Shown: positions 35,191 through 44,148, numbered from the stretch's first letter. The stretch is 64,000 bases of DNA from Lachnospiraceae bacterium (GCA_022845955.1 AP025576.1:5952001-6016000), one strand, 5' to 3'. Numbers and translations: made by a program. The notes: generated by a model from the sequence alone, not told the origin.

Positions 35191-36483
35191 TTACTGATAG
35201 AAATCGGGTGTTATCATATCCACATCCTTTAAATAACCTTCCAGGTCCCGGTTCAAAAGCATGGCTGAGATATAATCCATCAATGTTGTATTATAGTTGA
35301 CAGGCCACATATTAGACATCATTTCGTACACATCCCCCTGATCAATCATCTGGTAGGCATCCGTAAACTCCGCAATATTATTTTTGACCCCTGTAATACA
35401 GGACATGGAGCCGTCTGCATCATTGAATACCTGGGCATTTTCCGGCGTGGATATGAACGCAAGAAATTTCTTGGCTCCATCTATGTTTTTACTCCCCTCC
35501 GGTATACAAAGGCCAATATCAATATTCATGGAAAGATAAGCCTTCTGGCCCTCTTCCGCCGGTAACGGAACGAATATAAAATCCAGATCCGGATTCACCT
35601 TTTTGATATTCGGGTAGGCCCAGGTACCCTGGAAAAACGCAATCCCCCTTCCATTGGCAAAGTCATCGCACATCTGAGGGAAACTGGTACCGAAAGGATC
35701 CTCCTGGGAAAAAGAAAACAACTCCAGCATCTGCTGCGCGGCTCTGACTATTTCCGGAATATCTTCCGCTTTCTTGTCTCCTCTTCCTATTGCAGCAAAA
35801 TCTGCGGCAAAATCGTTTCCTGAATTCATATACAGCTGTCCCAGCAGACGATCCATCATCTGCCACAGAGTCCATGTATCTTTACATGCAAACAGGAACC
35901 TGCCGTTTTCTTTATCTGCTGCCGTTTCCAGCATTGCAATCAGTTCCTCATAGGTCGAAGGTACGGAGAGGCCGTATGCATCCAGTAATTCCTTGTTTAT
36001 GTAAAGTCCCATAGTATTGATGGTTAACGGAAGGGCATATACCTTTCCCTCTTCCGTTTTTGACATTTCAAGAATACTCGGATTCACATGCTTCAAATAT
36101 CCGTCTCCTGTAAGTTCCAGCACCTGTCCGCTTTGTGCGAGCACCTCAAAATCAGGCCGGAGCGGAAAATGATTGAACAAATCCGGATATTCTTCACTGC
36201 TAAGACGGGTGGTCAATACCGTATAAGTATCCGGCAGGTTGACCTGCTCCACATCAATTTCATCGTTTTCCTGTTCAAACAGACGGATTACTTCCTCATA
36301 GGCATCCACGCTTTCCGGTTTTCCCTGCAGGAATTCCACCTGCACCTTTCCCGTCCCGCTCCCGCCGTTTGCCGTTTCCGAAGCCATGGCACCGTTGCTC
36401 CCTGCCGGATCCGCCGTTGCATTTCCACATCCCAGAAGTCCTGCCGTTAACAAAATCACCGTTATGATCCCTGCTTTTTTCAT
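35191..36483 (-). CDS. sugar ABC transporter substrate-binding lipoprotein
   Basis: A 430-residue solute-binding protein. Signal peptide and lipobox LLGC (C19). The family 1 fold is recognisable from VEFLQGKPESVDAYEEVIRLFEQEN near the mature N-terminus and ALPLTINTMGLYINKELLDAYGL in the middle. It captures a sugar or oligosaccharide outside the membrane for the two permeases downstream. I chose the ATG at 36483, before a basic hydrophobic signal peptide and after AGAAAGGAAA; the longer frame from 36594 is not credible. Divergent from an AraC regulator. Confidence 0.93.
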   Translation of the reverse strand: MKKAGIITVILLTAGLLGCGNATADPAGSNGAMASETANGGSGTGKVQVEFLQGKPESVDAYEEVIRLFEQENDEIDVEQVNLPDTYTVLTTRLSSEEYPDLFNHFPLRPDFEVLAQSGQVLELTGDGYLKHVNPSILEMSKTEEGKVYALPLTINTMGLYINKELLDAYGLSVPSTYEELIAMLETAADKENGRFLFACKDTWTLWQMMDRLLGQLYMNSGNDFAADFAAIGRGDKKAEDIPEIVRAAQQMLELFSFSQEDPFGTSFPQMCDDFANGRGIAFFQGTWAYPNIKKVNPDLDFIFVPLPAEEGQKAYLSMNIDIGLCIPEGSKNIDGAKKFLAFISTPENAQVFNDADGSMSCITGVKNNIAEFTDAYQMIDQGDVYEMMSNMWPVNYNTTLMDYISAMLLNRDLEGYLKDVDMITPDFYQ

Positions 36484-36551
36484 AAAGATTTCCTTTCTCC
36501 CATTGTAAATAGCCTCCACATCGCTACACAAAACAAATGCTGCGCGCAATC

Positions 36552-36581
36552 GTAACCGTTCAGACAAGCCTGAACCGTTGT
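36552..36581. repeat. dispersed palindromic repeat, copy 3
   Basis: GTAACCGTTCAG, a 6-nt loop, CTGAACCGTTGT. It lies in the control region between the binding-protein gene and araC. Confidence 0.6.
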
Positions 36582-36622
36582 GCAAAATCAACATATTTAT
36601 CCACCTGGCCAGATAAAATCCA

Positions 36623-36651
36623 TTGACATATTTTCATGCAATACATACAAT
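36623..36651 (+). promoter_or_regulatory. promoter of the AraC-family gene
   Basis: TTGACA (36623-36628), 17 bp, TACAAT (36646-36651). The 5' leader is about 120 nt. Confidence 0.75.
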
Positions 36652-36775
36652 AGATATGTGACAGTTGCTGCAGTTTTCTATAAAATATTTTATATGCTAT
36701 CTACAATATAATAGATTAAGAAGAAAAAACAAACGAATAAATTCCTATAATAGGTGGATTTTTCCGAGGTATATT

Positions 36776-37696
36776 ATGTTTTTAGAATTGAATGGCATCC
36801 CGCAATTTACAGACTGCGGAAAATTGGTATCAACCCTTCCTTTTCTGCATGCCAACCGTACAAATGAGGAATATCTCCTTCTGATTGGAATGGAGGGTTC
36901 CCTTCATATCAGGGTGGGGGAAGCAGCATGTACCATAAAGCCCAGGGATACCATGCTCATTCTTCCCGGTGTCCCCATATCCGGGCTTATCCCTTCCAGG
37001 AATCTGACGTACTTCTGGTGCCATTTTGACATGACTGGTACCTGCAGGCTGCTTTCGCAGCCCGAAGCTCTCAGCCGTTATCAGCTGATGCTTCAGCCGG
37101 GAACAGAGACAGACACACTGCTTATCCCACAGGCTTTCCATCTTGTGAATTCCTCCAGGGCCATTATTTTCAGCCAGCAGCTTCTCAACTACCGATGCTG
37201 CCCGGAATACCCCAAAGCGATCCTGCATAACCTGATGGGCTGCCTTTTGCTTGAACTGTCCACCCAGGCCGCAGATAATTTTTCCTCCTATTCTGCGGGG
37301 AAAAACCACCAGCGCCTTCAGGAAATCCTCCAGTGGATCCGGGTAAATGCCTGCATGAAAATAACAGTATCAGAAATTGCAGACCGTTTTAACTATAATC
37401 CGGATTATCTTTCCCATCTCTTCCACGAAAAGCTGGGTATCTCCCTGAAGCACTATATTATTCAGGTTAAATTGGAAATTGTAAAAGAAGTTCTTGTATC
37501 GTCAGATAAATCAATTAAAGAAATTGCCCGGTACGTTTCCTTTGATGACGAAAAGTACCTGATGAGGCTGTTTAAACAAAATGAGGGGATAACACCAAGC
37601 GAATACCGCAACGCCTGTTCCCGGACAAAGTTCAATACCAATCTCCGGGTGTCCAAACGCATCGATACACGCTGGGTATCCTTTCTTGAAGAATAA
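36776..37696 (+). CDS. AraC-family regulator of the sulfatase/ABC sugar operon
   Basis: A 306-residue regulator. The N-terminal half is a cupin-like sugar-sensing domain (GSLHIRVGEAACTIKPRDTMLILPG). The C-terminal 100 residues hold two helix-turn-helix motifs: ITVSEIADRFNYNPDYLSHLFHEKLG and SIKEIARYVSFDDEKYLMRLFKQNEGITPSEYR. I chose the ATG at 36776, with CGAGG upstream; the longer frame adds 37 implausible residues. It is divergent from the transporter operon and probably activates it when the sugar is present. Confidence 0.9.
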   Translation: MFLELNGIPQFTDCGKLVSTLPFLHANRTNEEYLLLIGMEGSLHIRVGEAACTIKPRDTMLILPGVPISGLIPSRNLTYFWCHFDMTGTCRLLSQPEALSRYQLMLQPGTETDTLLIPQAFHLVNSSRAIIFSQQLLNYRCCPEYPKAILHNLMGCLLLELSTQAADNFSSYSAGKNHQRLQEILQWIRVNACMKITVSEIADRFNYNPDYLSHLFHEKLGISLKHYIIQVKLEIVKEVLVSSDKSIKEIARYVSFDDEKYLMRLFKQNEGITPSEYRNACSRTKFNTNLRVSKRIDTRWVSFLEE

Positions 37697-37707
37697 ATTC
37701 CGTTCCT

Positions 37708-37737
37708 GTAACCGTTCTGACGAGTCTGAACCGTTAC
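37708..37737. repeat. dispersed palindromic repeat, copy 4
   Basis: GTAACCGTTCTGAC, GA, GTCTGAACCGTTAC, 11 bp past the araC stop. It has C-C and T-T mismatches within the arms. Confidence 0.7.
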
Positions 37738-37745
37738 CCGCTCTT

Positions 37746-38087
37746 TCACTCAAACCAGTCATTTATAAGAGGGATTATATGTATAACAGGTTCCTCATAA
37801 GGATGGATGGATCGGATAATTTTCAACGCCCCGGGGACGAGTGCAATCGGGCAGAGTGCTTCCAGTTTCACTTCTTCCCCGGTACAGATACGGCCTTTTT
37901 CTCCCTGAAACGGATTGCTGTCCTCTAACGGCCTCCAGCAGCCCTTTGTTTCCTGCCAGGATATCACGTGATCATAGCTGCCGATTTTACAAGCACCCAG
38001 TGCCGTAAGGGAATCCCTCAGCTCTCCTATATATTCTGCAGGTGTATATATTTCCAGCTTTACCTGTTTGATATGATTCACATCCAT
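37746..38087 (-). CDS. NIF3/YqfO-type PII-like domain protein
   Basis: A 113-residue protein resembling the CutA/PII-like insertion domain of NIF3-family YqfO proteins. It has the strand KLEIYTPAEYIGELRDSLTALGACKIGSYD and the diagnostic HPYEEPVIHIIPL near the C-terminus. Stand-alone versions of about 100-110 residues are widespread and of unknown function, possibly metal binding. I chose the ATG at 38087, with AGGAAACAGG upstream, rather than the longer frame from 38204. Confidence 0.75.
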   Translation of the reverse strand: MDVNHIKQVKLEIYTPAEYIGELRDSLTALGACKIGSYDHVISWQETKGCWRPLEDSNPFQGEKGRICTGEEVKLEALCPIALVPGALKIIRSIHPYEEPVIHIIPLINDWFE

Positions 38088-38314
38088 ACCCTGTTTCCTT
38101 TCTGTCCTTTTGTTTCCGCCTTGTCTGAATTCAAAAACAACAAAATGCTTTGTTACGCTGTCAAAACGCATATTATCAGTATACATAAATAAATCCCAAG
38201 CCACATAAAACGCACGCTGAATGCCGCATAGCCACAGCCGTTTATTTTATCGTTGACAGAACCGGCCGGCTCTGCCGCTCCTGCTTACGCTATTTGCCCA
38301 TGATGCGAGGTTGT

Positions 38315-38800
38315 TTACCTATTAAAAAACGCGTCCTGTATTTTAATGGCTTCTTTTACTTCTTCTATGTTTTCGGCTTTAAATGTAGGAATTGGAACCA
38401 CTCCAAAACCGCACAGAAAGCCTTCTGCACCACTTTGCGTGATACATTTATAGCCATGCGTACCATCACATTTGCCGCACCCAAAGCATTTAGCCTCATA
38501 TCCCAACTTGTTCCAATAGCTAAGTCTTTCATCAATGGCATCTTGAAAAATGCCCTTATATTCCGAAAGAGCATAAAACTTTATTGCTATCCAACGGTAA
38601 TCCGGGTTTGTGTTTATTTTTAATATTGTTCTTTTTAACTTAGAGTTAATAAAATCCGCGTAATCCCTGCGGCTACCTTTAAGAACAGGCATATAACCTA
38701 ATGATATAGCATACTCAGCAATCTCCTGATAACTTTCTCGGCAATCTTCCGGCAAAGCCGTTAGAATGGTATTTAATGCATTTTGTTGTTTTTCGGTCAT
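38315..38800 (-). CDS. hypothetical cytoplasmic protein, 161 aa
   Basis: I do not recognise this protein. It is soluble and mixed-charge, with three cysteines close together (CFGCGKC near residue 105) and another two in KCITQ and FLCGFG, which could bind zinc. The ATG has GGAGG (in GAGGATCATTCAC) about 10 nt upstream. Base composition is A/T-richer than the neighbours, and it lies next to A/T-rich debris, both hints of acquisition by transfer. No partner gene is apparent. Confidence 0.6.
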   Translation of the reverse strand: MTEKQQNALNTILTALPEDCRESYQEIAEYAISLGYMPVLKGSRRDYADFINSKLKRTILKINTNPDYRWIAIKFYALSEYKGIFQDAIDERLSYWNKLGYEAKCFGCGKCDGTHGYKCITQSGAEGFLCGFGVVPIPTFKAENIEEVKEAIKIQDAFFNR

Positions 38801-39222
38801 GTGAATGATCCTCCGATTATATAAATTAGATAACTGTCATAACAAACAACAATCGTATCTGAACAAATGTATTTTACCACATTCTTGCAAACTTGACTGC
38901 ACATTCGAATGAGTACCTATTTGGGAAACAGATTACTACATCTTACTAAATTAATGGGTTAATTCAATTTATTGGTCTTCCGCCTTTCGGTCTCTCGGTA
39001 ATTCCCAATTCTCTTGATGATAAAGCCCCTTTTATTACTGCATTCCGTGCATTTATAACAGAAAACATTTATGACAATCACCAGACAACTCTCCCAACAA
39101 GCAGCTTGGTAACCGCTATTTTCTTAAATGCATTCATTTCCTTGATGTTTTCTATCTTGTACAATATCATCCCTACCCATGTAACTTATCATTGTAAGTA
39201 TACTATAATTTATATTTGAAAA
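38801..39222. other. A/T-rich gene-free region
   Basis: About 420 bp with low G+C. One plus-strand frame stays open for 89 codons (38950-39219) without a start codon or ribosome site, possibly a decayed fragment. Nothing else was seen before the rpsI terminator. Confidence 0.5.
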
Positions 39223-39251
39223 AAACCCACAAACATTGAGTTTGTGGGTTT
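39223..39251 (-). terminator. terminator of rplM-rpsI
   Basis: AAACCCACAAAC and GTTTGTGGGTTT arms (12 bp) around a 5-nt loop, followed on minus by TTTTCAAAT-type DNA. Confidence 0.9.
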
Positions 39252-39276
39252 CCATGCATTATATCTATATGGTCGA

Positions 39277-39672
39277 TTATCTCTTGGAGAACTGAGGCGC
39301 ACGACGTGCTGCTTTGAGGCCGTATTTCTTTCTTTCTTTCATACGAGGGTCACGTGTCAGATAACCAGCCTTTTTGAGGGTGGGTCTGAACTCAGCGTCT
39401 GCTTCCAGAAGGGCTCTTGCGATACCATGTCTGATAGCGCCTGCCTGTCCTGTATATCCGCCGCCCTTTACATTAACCAGAACATCAAACTTGCCGTCTG
39501 TGTCGGTTGCTGCCATAGGCTGACGAACGATAACCTTCAGAGTTTCCAGTCCGAAGTACTCATCGATGGGTCTTTTATTAATAGTAATGTCACCTTTTCC
39601 AGGTACCAGATATACTCTTGCGATAGATTTTTTTCTTCTGCCAGTTCCGTAATATTTTGCTGCGTTAGCCAT
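39277..39672 (-). CDS. rpsI: 30S ribosomal protein S9 (uS9)
   Basis: A 131-residue small-subunit protein with the universal start YYGTGRRKKSIARVYL and C-terminus ARRAPQFSKR, whose last Lys-Arg reaches the P-site tRNA. The RGGGYTGQAGAIRHGIARAL segment is typical. It is co-transcribed with rplM, 32 bp upstream. Confidence 0.98.
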   Translation of the reverse strand: MANAAKYYGTGRRKKSIARVYLVPGKGDITINKRPIDEYFGLETLKVIVRQPMAATDTDGKFDVLVNVKGGGYTGQAGAIRHGIARALLEADAEFRPTLKKAGYLTRDPRMKERKKYGLKAARRAPQFSKR

Positions 39673-39704
39673 TTTCTATTTCCTCCTTAATAGATTCCTT
39701 TGGA

Positions 39705-40133
39705 TTAAAATGTCAGTACTTCAGGTTTCTGAGCTTCATGCTTGTGCTCCGGTCCTGCATACACGTGAAGCTTGGTGTACATCTGTCTTCCTAAAGGTCC
39801 CTTGGGGAGCATACCCTTAACAGCCAGTTCAATAACCTGTTCCGGTTTCTTAGCCATTTTTTCTTTCAGGGTAACTTCTTTCATACCTCCAACGTAATCG
39901 GAGTGATGATAATAGATCTTCTGATCCATTTTCTTTCCGGTTACCTGAATTTTCTCTGCATTGATTACGATTACGTAATCGCCTGTGTCAATATGAGGAG
40001 TGAACTCCGGTTTGTTCTTTCCTCTTAAAACCTTGGCAATCTCGGATGCCAGGCGGCCCAGTGTCTGGCCTTCTGCATCAACAACATACCATTTTCTATC
40101 AATCTTAGCCGGATTAGCCATAAATGTCTTCAT
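39705..40133 (-). CDS. rplM: 50S ribosomal protein L13 (uL13)
   Basis: A 142-residue large-subunit protein. Signature segments KWYVVDAEGQTLGRLAS, DYVIVINAEKI and AVKGMLPKGPLGRQM are clear. It is the first gene of the rplM-rpsI operon with its own consensus promoter and a structured leader. In many Clostridia this pair follows ecfA1A2T-truA directly; here several kb of other DNA have come between. Confidence 0.98.
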   Translation of the reverse strand: MKTFMANPAKIDRKWYVVDAEGQTLGRLASEIAKVLRGKNKPEFTPHIDTGDYVIVINAEKIQVTGKKMDQKIYYHHSDYVGGMKEVTLKEKMAKKPEQVIELAVKGMLPKGPLGRQMYTKLHVYAGPEHKHEAQKPEVLTF

Positions 40134-40286
40134 AGTGTACCTCCATCGATTTGTACGGATTTGGATCCTCTGATCCGCATGACTGGCTCACATGTACTCA
40201 CCCTGGGAATTGGGGTTTTCCACATATTATTTATATCAAAATGTCTTTCCGGGGCTTTGGTAAGACATTTTTCAACATCGTCACAT
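40134..40286 (-). ncRNA. rplM 5' leader, possible L13 autoregulatory leader
   Basis: About 150 nt between the promoter and rplM. The main hairpin has arms AAAATGTCTT and AAGACATTTT (40238-40271) around a G/C-rich loop, and further G/C-rich dyads lie near 40150-40210. L13 leaders that bind the protein and lower expression are known in Firmicutes; I judge this by position and structure, not by a covariance search. Confidence 0.45.
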
Positions 40287-40292
40287 TGAGTT

Positions 40293-40321
40293 ATTATATT
40301 ATACGCATCCGCGCGTGTCAA
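40293..40321 (-). promoter_or_regulatory. consensus promoter of rplM-rpsI
   Basis: TTGACA (40316-40321), 17 bp, TATAAT (40293-40298) on minus: a perfect consensus, as expected for a ribosomal protein operon. Confidence 0.9.
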
Positions 40322-40407
40322 TATCTTTTCTTAAGAAAATTCGCATAAAATCGGCCTTTTCACACCGAAACCCAGCCTATCAGATTATTTGTCCCCCCGA
40401 ACGGCTT

Positions 40408-40660
40408 CCGAGGACCCTGGGAGTTTGACAGTTAAATTTTAAAACAATCCTGGAAGCTACCAGTAAACACTTTTCTTTTCTGGCCGCCCAGAAATTCCTC
40501 GAACCGCCTTCCTAAGAACTTCATGATGACTACCGGGCCTTCTTTCCTACCGTCTGTTGGAGCGAAAATTAGGGGGATTTATTCTTGTGAAGAGAATCTA
40601 ACGATCCTCAGAGGACTCAATTCCAATATCTGACCAGAAGTCTAATGAATACGATCCAGA
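40408..40660 (+). mobile_element. decayed IS1634-like remnant A
   Basis: Broken pieces in the same order and orientation as remnant B (43484-44148): an end-like segment GGGAGTTTGACAGTTAAA (40419-40436), then a degraded C-terminal transposase stretch sharing CCTTCTTTCCTACCGTCT (40538-40555) and much of the next 80 bp with remnant B. No open frame survives. The fragment TTCCGAGGACC just before the end is also shared with remnant B. Confidence 0.6.
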
Positions 40661-40707
40661 AAAAAGCAAAGGAAGGGAATAAATTACTATACTTTGTAAA
40701 ACAAAAA

Positions 40708-40749
40708 AAACCGCTGTAAGCCTTGAAGATTCAGGGATTACGGCGGTTT
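40708..40749 (-). terminator. intrinsic terminator
   Basis: AAACCGC...GTAA and TTAC.GCGGTTT arms. On minus the hairpin is followed by a run of eight T. It may shield rplM from read-through. Confidence 0.8.
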
Positions 40750-40943
40750 ATTGTCTCAGCGGCTGTCAAAGACAGGATTATAAACCAGACGCCCTTTTTT
40801 GTACAATCGTATTAAGTCCGATATTCGTAACGGTTCTGCCTTCTGCCGCTGCCCGTCTGCAGGTACGGAACCTCATAGGTATCTAAGGACAGCCGGGCAA
40901 CAACAGAAGACAGAACGGAGACCCATATACAATTTTCATAATA

Positions 40944-40971
40944 AAAAAGCTTCCCGGTTGAGAAGCCTTTT
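40944..40971 (-). terminator. terminator of the zinc-ribbon gene
   Basis: AAAAGGCTTC and GAAGCTTTTTT on minus (one bulge), 15 bp past the stop of the gene at 40986. Confidence 0.75.
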
Positions 40972-40985
40972 CATTATTTTATTTT

Positions 40986-41708
40986 CTACTTTTCATATAT
41001 TATCCATATGTTTGCATCATCATAGGCTATTAATAATTGGAAGGTATTGCCTTCGGTATTTTGCAGTATACCCGTACCTAATTTTTCAGCCTCATCGGTA
41101 ATAAAATTATATGCCGTATCTCCGTTCTCAAGCTTACTGGAATCCGCTTCAACCCATACACCCGTAACAGTGTCTTCATTAACTGTAAACGTAAACGTAT
41201 TATCCTCATTAATGATGGCCTCTGTAGAGCCATTTTCAATCTTAGCAACTTGATCATTCATATATGTTGCCACACCCGTCCACTTTCCAACAACATGCAA
41301 TATATTCTCTATATTCTCAAGCATTTCATCAACATCTTCATACCCTGCTATATATTGAAATAATTCTGCACTTTTACTATATTTCCCGCTTTCAAGAAGT
41401 TCCATTGCTTCTTCATAAATAGCTCTGTTTTCCGCTTCTATTTTTCTTGGCTGCAATACTTTAATGTTATAAATAACTCCCGCCAATACACCTATGACCA
41501 CAACAACTAAAGCCACCGGAATAATCAGCTTAGCCTTATTTTTTTTATTGATTGTTTTCGTTTGTGGTTCATTCCTTTCAGTAACCTTTGTTTCCTGAGA
41601 ATCGGTTGTAAGCGGTTCCTTATTAATCGGATAACCGCAGGCCGGACATAAATCATCTTTTTCCGATAATTCTTTTCCACATTTAGGGCATTTAAGTAAT
41701 GGCATCAC
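40986..41708 (-). CDS. zinc-ribbon membrane protein of unknown function
   Basis: A 240-residue protein. The N-terminal zinc ribbon is CPKCGKELSEKDDLCPACG. A polar linker and one membrane helix follow (about residues 60-82, LIIPVALVVVVIGVLAGVIY). A helical segment with TPR-like spacing spans about 95-135 (YEEAMELLESGKYSKSAELFQYIAGYEDV), and the C-terminal beta-rich domain (about 140-240) resembles lipocalin-like extracellular domains. Function unknown. The intact IS inserted 78 bp upstream of its start, close to the promoter (a TATAAT is at about 41736-41741). Confidence 0.75.
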   Translation of the reverse strand: MMPLLKCPKCGKELSEKDDLCPACGYPINKEPLTTDSQETKVTERNEPQTKTINKKNKAKLIIPVALVVVVIGVLAGVIYNIKVLQPRKIEAENRAIYEEAMELLESGKYSKSAELFQYIAGYEDVDEMLENIENILHVVGKWTGVATYMNDQVAKIENGSTEAIINEDNTFTFTVNEDTVTGVWVEADSSKLENGDTAYNFITDEAEKLGTGILQNTEGNTFQLLIAYDDANIWIIYEK

Positions 41709-41954
41709 TCTTTTCCTTCCTCATATAGACATTTTTTTAATTATACATCATTTTTTGACTTGTTTCTACTCTAAATTTGTAGAATCAGCTCTGACGAGTA
41801 AATTTATTTTTAGTGGAATAATCCCAGTTTCATCCTGCATTTTCAAGCTTTCTCTCCTTTTCGGTTGTATAAAGGCACACAATCTCCCTGGGATTTTCCC
41901 TTACTATCCTGTTGTTCTACCGGTTCCCAGCTCACCTCCCTTCGGCCTGCACCC

Positions 41955-43304
41955 TTATCCAAAACGTATCTGGAACCCTTGTTCTTTTTCCTGCATAGTT
42001 TCTTTTAACTTATCCTGCTTCCATGATTCCAGTATCCTGCGGTGCTTCTGCTCCCGGCTCTGCCTCACCTTTTTCCACAGGCTTTCCCATGCCTCCATCA
42101 CCTGCGCTATCATATGCCCGATCTGGATCAGGTAGTAATGGTTTTTTATTCCCTGGTACACCCTGCTGTACATATGTTCCAGACAGTATCCGTAGTTCTT
42201 CTGGGTATTAAATCCTTCGTTTTCTATTTTCCATCTCCGTCTGCCGGCTTCTGCCGTCGCCCTCACGTTCTTTTCCGTTACTGCCAGATCGGTGAGGAAC
42301 AAGAAACTCTTTTCTTTTCCTTTCCCGTTTTTCTTTTCTTCTCTATATTCCAACAGGTTTACCAGATGCCCCTCATAATCTATCCCATTTACATAGTCAC
42401 TCCAGAAGGTCATATCTTCCGTTTCTTCTTTCTGCAGGTTCCCTTCCCTGTTCCGCAGTGTCCCAAATTCGTCTGCAACATACGGGATACTCCCTTCTTT
42501 AAAGCGCAGGATATAATGGTACCCATATCCACGGCATTCCTCAAAAAATGGTTCACAGGCATAAAGACTGTCTGCGCTCAGACATACTGGCAGGCGTGGG
42601 AATTCCCCATGCAGCTTTTTTAGCAGCCGACGGCAGGCTTTCCGTTCACAGTCCTGTTTTTCATCCTCACTGCCTTCGTTTTCTACAAACTCTGTCATGA
42701 TGCTCACAAGGATATCTTCCCGCAGCACGAGTTTTGCCTCCAATACATAGTAATAGTATTCCCGGTATTCCTCCGGGGTACCTTTTCTATGGATACGGTA
42801 CAGACTCTTAGGATCCAATTCCCTCCGGCTGCTCTCCAGCTGGGTTCCATCCACAATCACCTGCCAGTATCTTCCCCTTATACGGGAGTCTTCAAACACA
42901 CGGCTCCGCAGCAAACGGCGCACCAGGCCGCAGACTACACCTTGCAGCTGGCCGGGGTCCAACCTCTTAAGATAGTCATTTATCGTCTCCCAGTAGGGCA
43001 GCTCCGGGAGCTCCGGCCTTCCACACAGGTATCCGATATTTTCGATCACGGTATCCGAATTGAATTCCTGGCTTGTTTTTCTCATGCTGCTGATATAAAA
43101 TATAGAGGAGAGGATGCGTGTCATCAGTAAGACATGGCTCTCGTAAGTGATATACCTCTGGTCGCGAGGATCCTCCAAGTTCTTTAACAGGGACAGGAGC
43201 CCGGGGAAATAGTGATGGATCACCTTTACCAGTTCACATGCCAGATGAAACTGGGCCAGGTGTTCCCGCGTATCTTTTCTGGTGATCTTTGCTTTTGTTT
43301 TCAT
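41955..43304 (-). CDS. DDE transposase (IS4-like/ISNCY group)
   Basis: A 449-residue transposase. The RNase H-like core begins with the first catalytic Asp in VIVDGTQLESSRRE, continues with the second near LPVCLSADSLYACEPFF, and ends with the Glu region RRRWKIENEGFNTQKNYGYCLEHMYSR. The IENEGFNTQKN motif is typical of a transposase group found in Clostridia. The gene is full-length with a GGAGG site upstream. It lies within the TIR-bounded element. Confidence 0.9.
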   Translation of the reverse strand: MKTKAKITRKDTREHLAQFHLACELVKVIHHYFPGLLSLLKNLEDPRDQRYITYESHVLLMTRILSSIFYISSMRKTSQEFNSDTVIENIGYLCGRPELPELPYWETINDYLKRLDPGQLQGVVCGLVRRLLRSRVFEDSRIRGRYWQVIVDGTQLESSRRELDPKSLYRIHRKGTPEEYREYYYYVLEAKLVLREDILVSIMTEFVENEGSEDEKQDCERKACRRLLKKLHGEFPRLPVCLSADSLYACEPFFEECRGYGYHYILRFKEGSIPYVADEFGTLRNREGNLQKEETEDMTFWSDYVNGIDYEGHLVNLLEYREEKKNGKGKEKSFLFLTDLAVTEKNVRATAEAGRRRWKIENEGFNTQKNYGYCLEHMYSRVYQGIKNHYYLIQIGHMIAQVMEAWESLWKKVRQSREQKHRRILESWKQDKLKETMQEKEQGFQIRFG

Positions 43305-43372
43305 GATAAAAACCTCCTTTCTTTATGCGGTTGCGAAGAAATAATTCTTTGGTCAGTTTTATTATCTCGCAA

Positions 43373-43399
43373 TCCCACGTAAAGTGGGAGGTTTTTTTT
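43373..43399 (+). terminator. hairpin with T-tract near the IS end
   Basis: TCCCAC, 5 nt, GTGGGA, then GG and eight T on plus. It is inside the IS, upstream of the transposase, and could block antisense or outward transcription. Confidence 0.55.
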
Positions 43400-43483
43400 A
43401 TTCTAATTTTTTAATCGTCAGAGCTGTTGTAGAATTAGATAATTGTAACAGTTTCGCCTTATTTCAACGTCTGTGCCGCCCCG

Positions 43484-44148
43484 GGAGTTTGACCGTTAAA
43501 ATTTCAAGAAACACTGGCAGACCGCATAACGCCGGTCTTTTTTGTCAAATATTTTGTTTTATTATACAGTATTTAATGCAATATTTGGTGCAATGAGGAT
43601 CAGGCAGTAATGCCCAAGGAGCTGACCATCCCCAAATCAAAAAATGCAGAATCCTTTTACATCTCCAAATCCGTTATCAATGACAAGGGGGCAGTACCTC
43701 CGTTATTGTACGCAAGCCGGGTACTCTGTCCGATTGATTAACCGAACATGGCCGCTCCTGTGGGGATGTCATCGCCTGGGCAAAAGAAGAAGTAAAAAAA
43801 GAAACCCTGACTTTTAAAGAGGAAAAAGAAAGTAAGCCTGTCCAGATCCCTTTTCATGCAGACAGGCCGCTGGATTATGGCAGGCAGAAAGTTTTCCGGG
43901 GAAGAGGCAGTCATCCACTATTATCCGGATACAGAAAAACTAAAGCCCACTTTCTCATATGTTTTTATCCCTTCTTTCCTACCGTCTATTGGAGCGGGAA
44001 TCCGGAGGAAAGTATCCTTGTGAAAAAATTCTAAAGACCCTCAGGGGAGTCAATTTTGCATCCGCAGAGGAGCAGGGGTATATGCCTTTATATTGGAGGG
44101 ATGAAATCACGGATAAGCTGCATGAAACCTGCGGCTTCCGAGGACCTC
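43484..44148 (+). mobile_element. decayed IS1634-like remnant B
   Basis: Starts with the end-like sequence GGGAGTTTGACCGTTAAA (43484-43501), followed by a promoter-like A/T-rich stretch and the transposase pseudogene at 43610. The element ends inside the surE 3' region, with no recognisable right terminal repeat. It shares its end and 3' coding sequence with remnant A. Confidence 0.65.
43610..44148 (+). pseudogene. IS1634-family transposase, internally deleted
   Basis: The 5' part encodes an N-terminus typical of the family (SFYISKSVINDKG, then a VIAWAKEE segment, then the PVQIPFHADRPL region) with frameshifts and stops. It jumps to the C-terminal part LSYRLLERESGGKYPCEKILKTLRGV and DEITDKLHETCGFRG. 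The catalytic middle (several hundred residues) is missing. Not functional. Confidence 0.75.

Larger units (their letters stand above)
41786..43426 (-). mobile_element. intact insertion sequence, 1641 bp, with 9-bp target duplication
   Basis: Bounded by inverted ends CAGCTCTGACGA (41786 inward) and TCGTCAGAGCTG (ending 43426), each continued by TAAA-like bases. Both sides are flanked by the direct repeat TTGTAGAAT (41777-41785 and 43427-43435), a target duplication. It encodes one full-length transposase. The clean duplication implies a recent insertion. Confidence 0.88.

Noticed and set aside
38950..39219. 89-codon open frame on plus in A/T-rich DNA
   Set aside because: No start codon near its beginning, no ribosome site and no recognisable family; possibly a decayed fragment.
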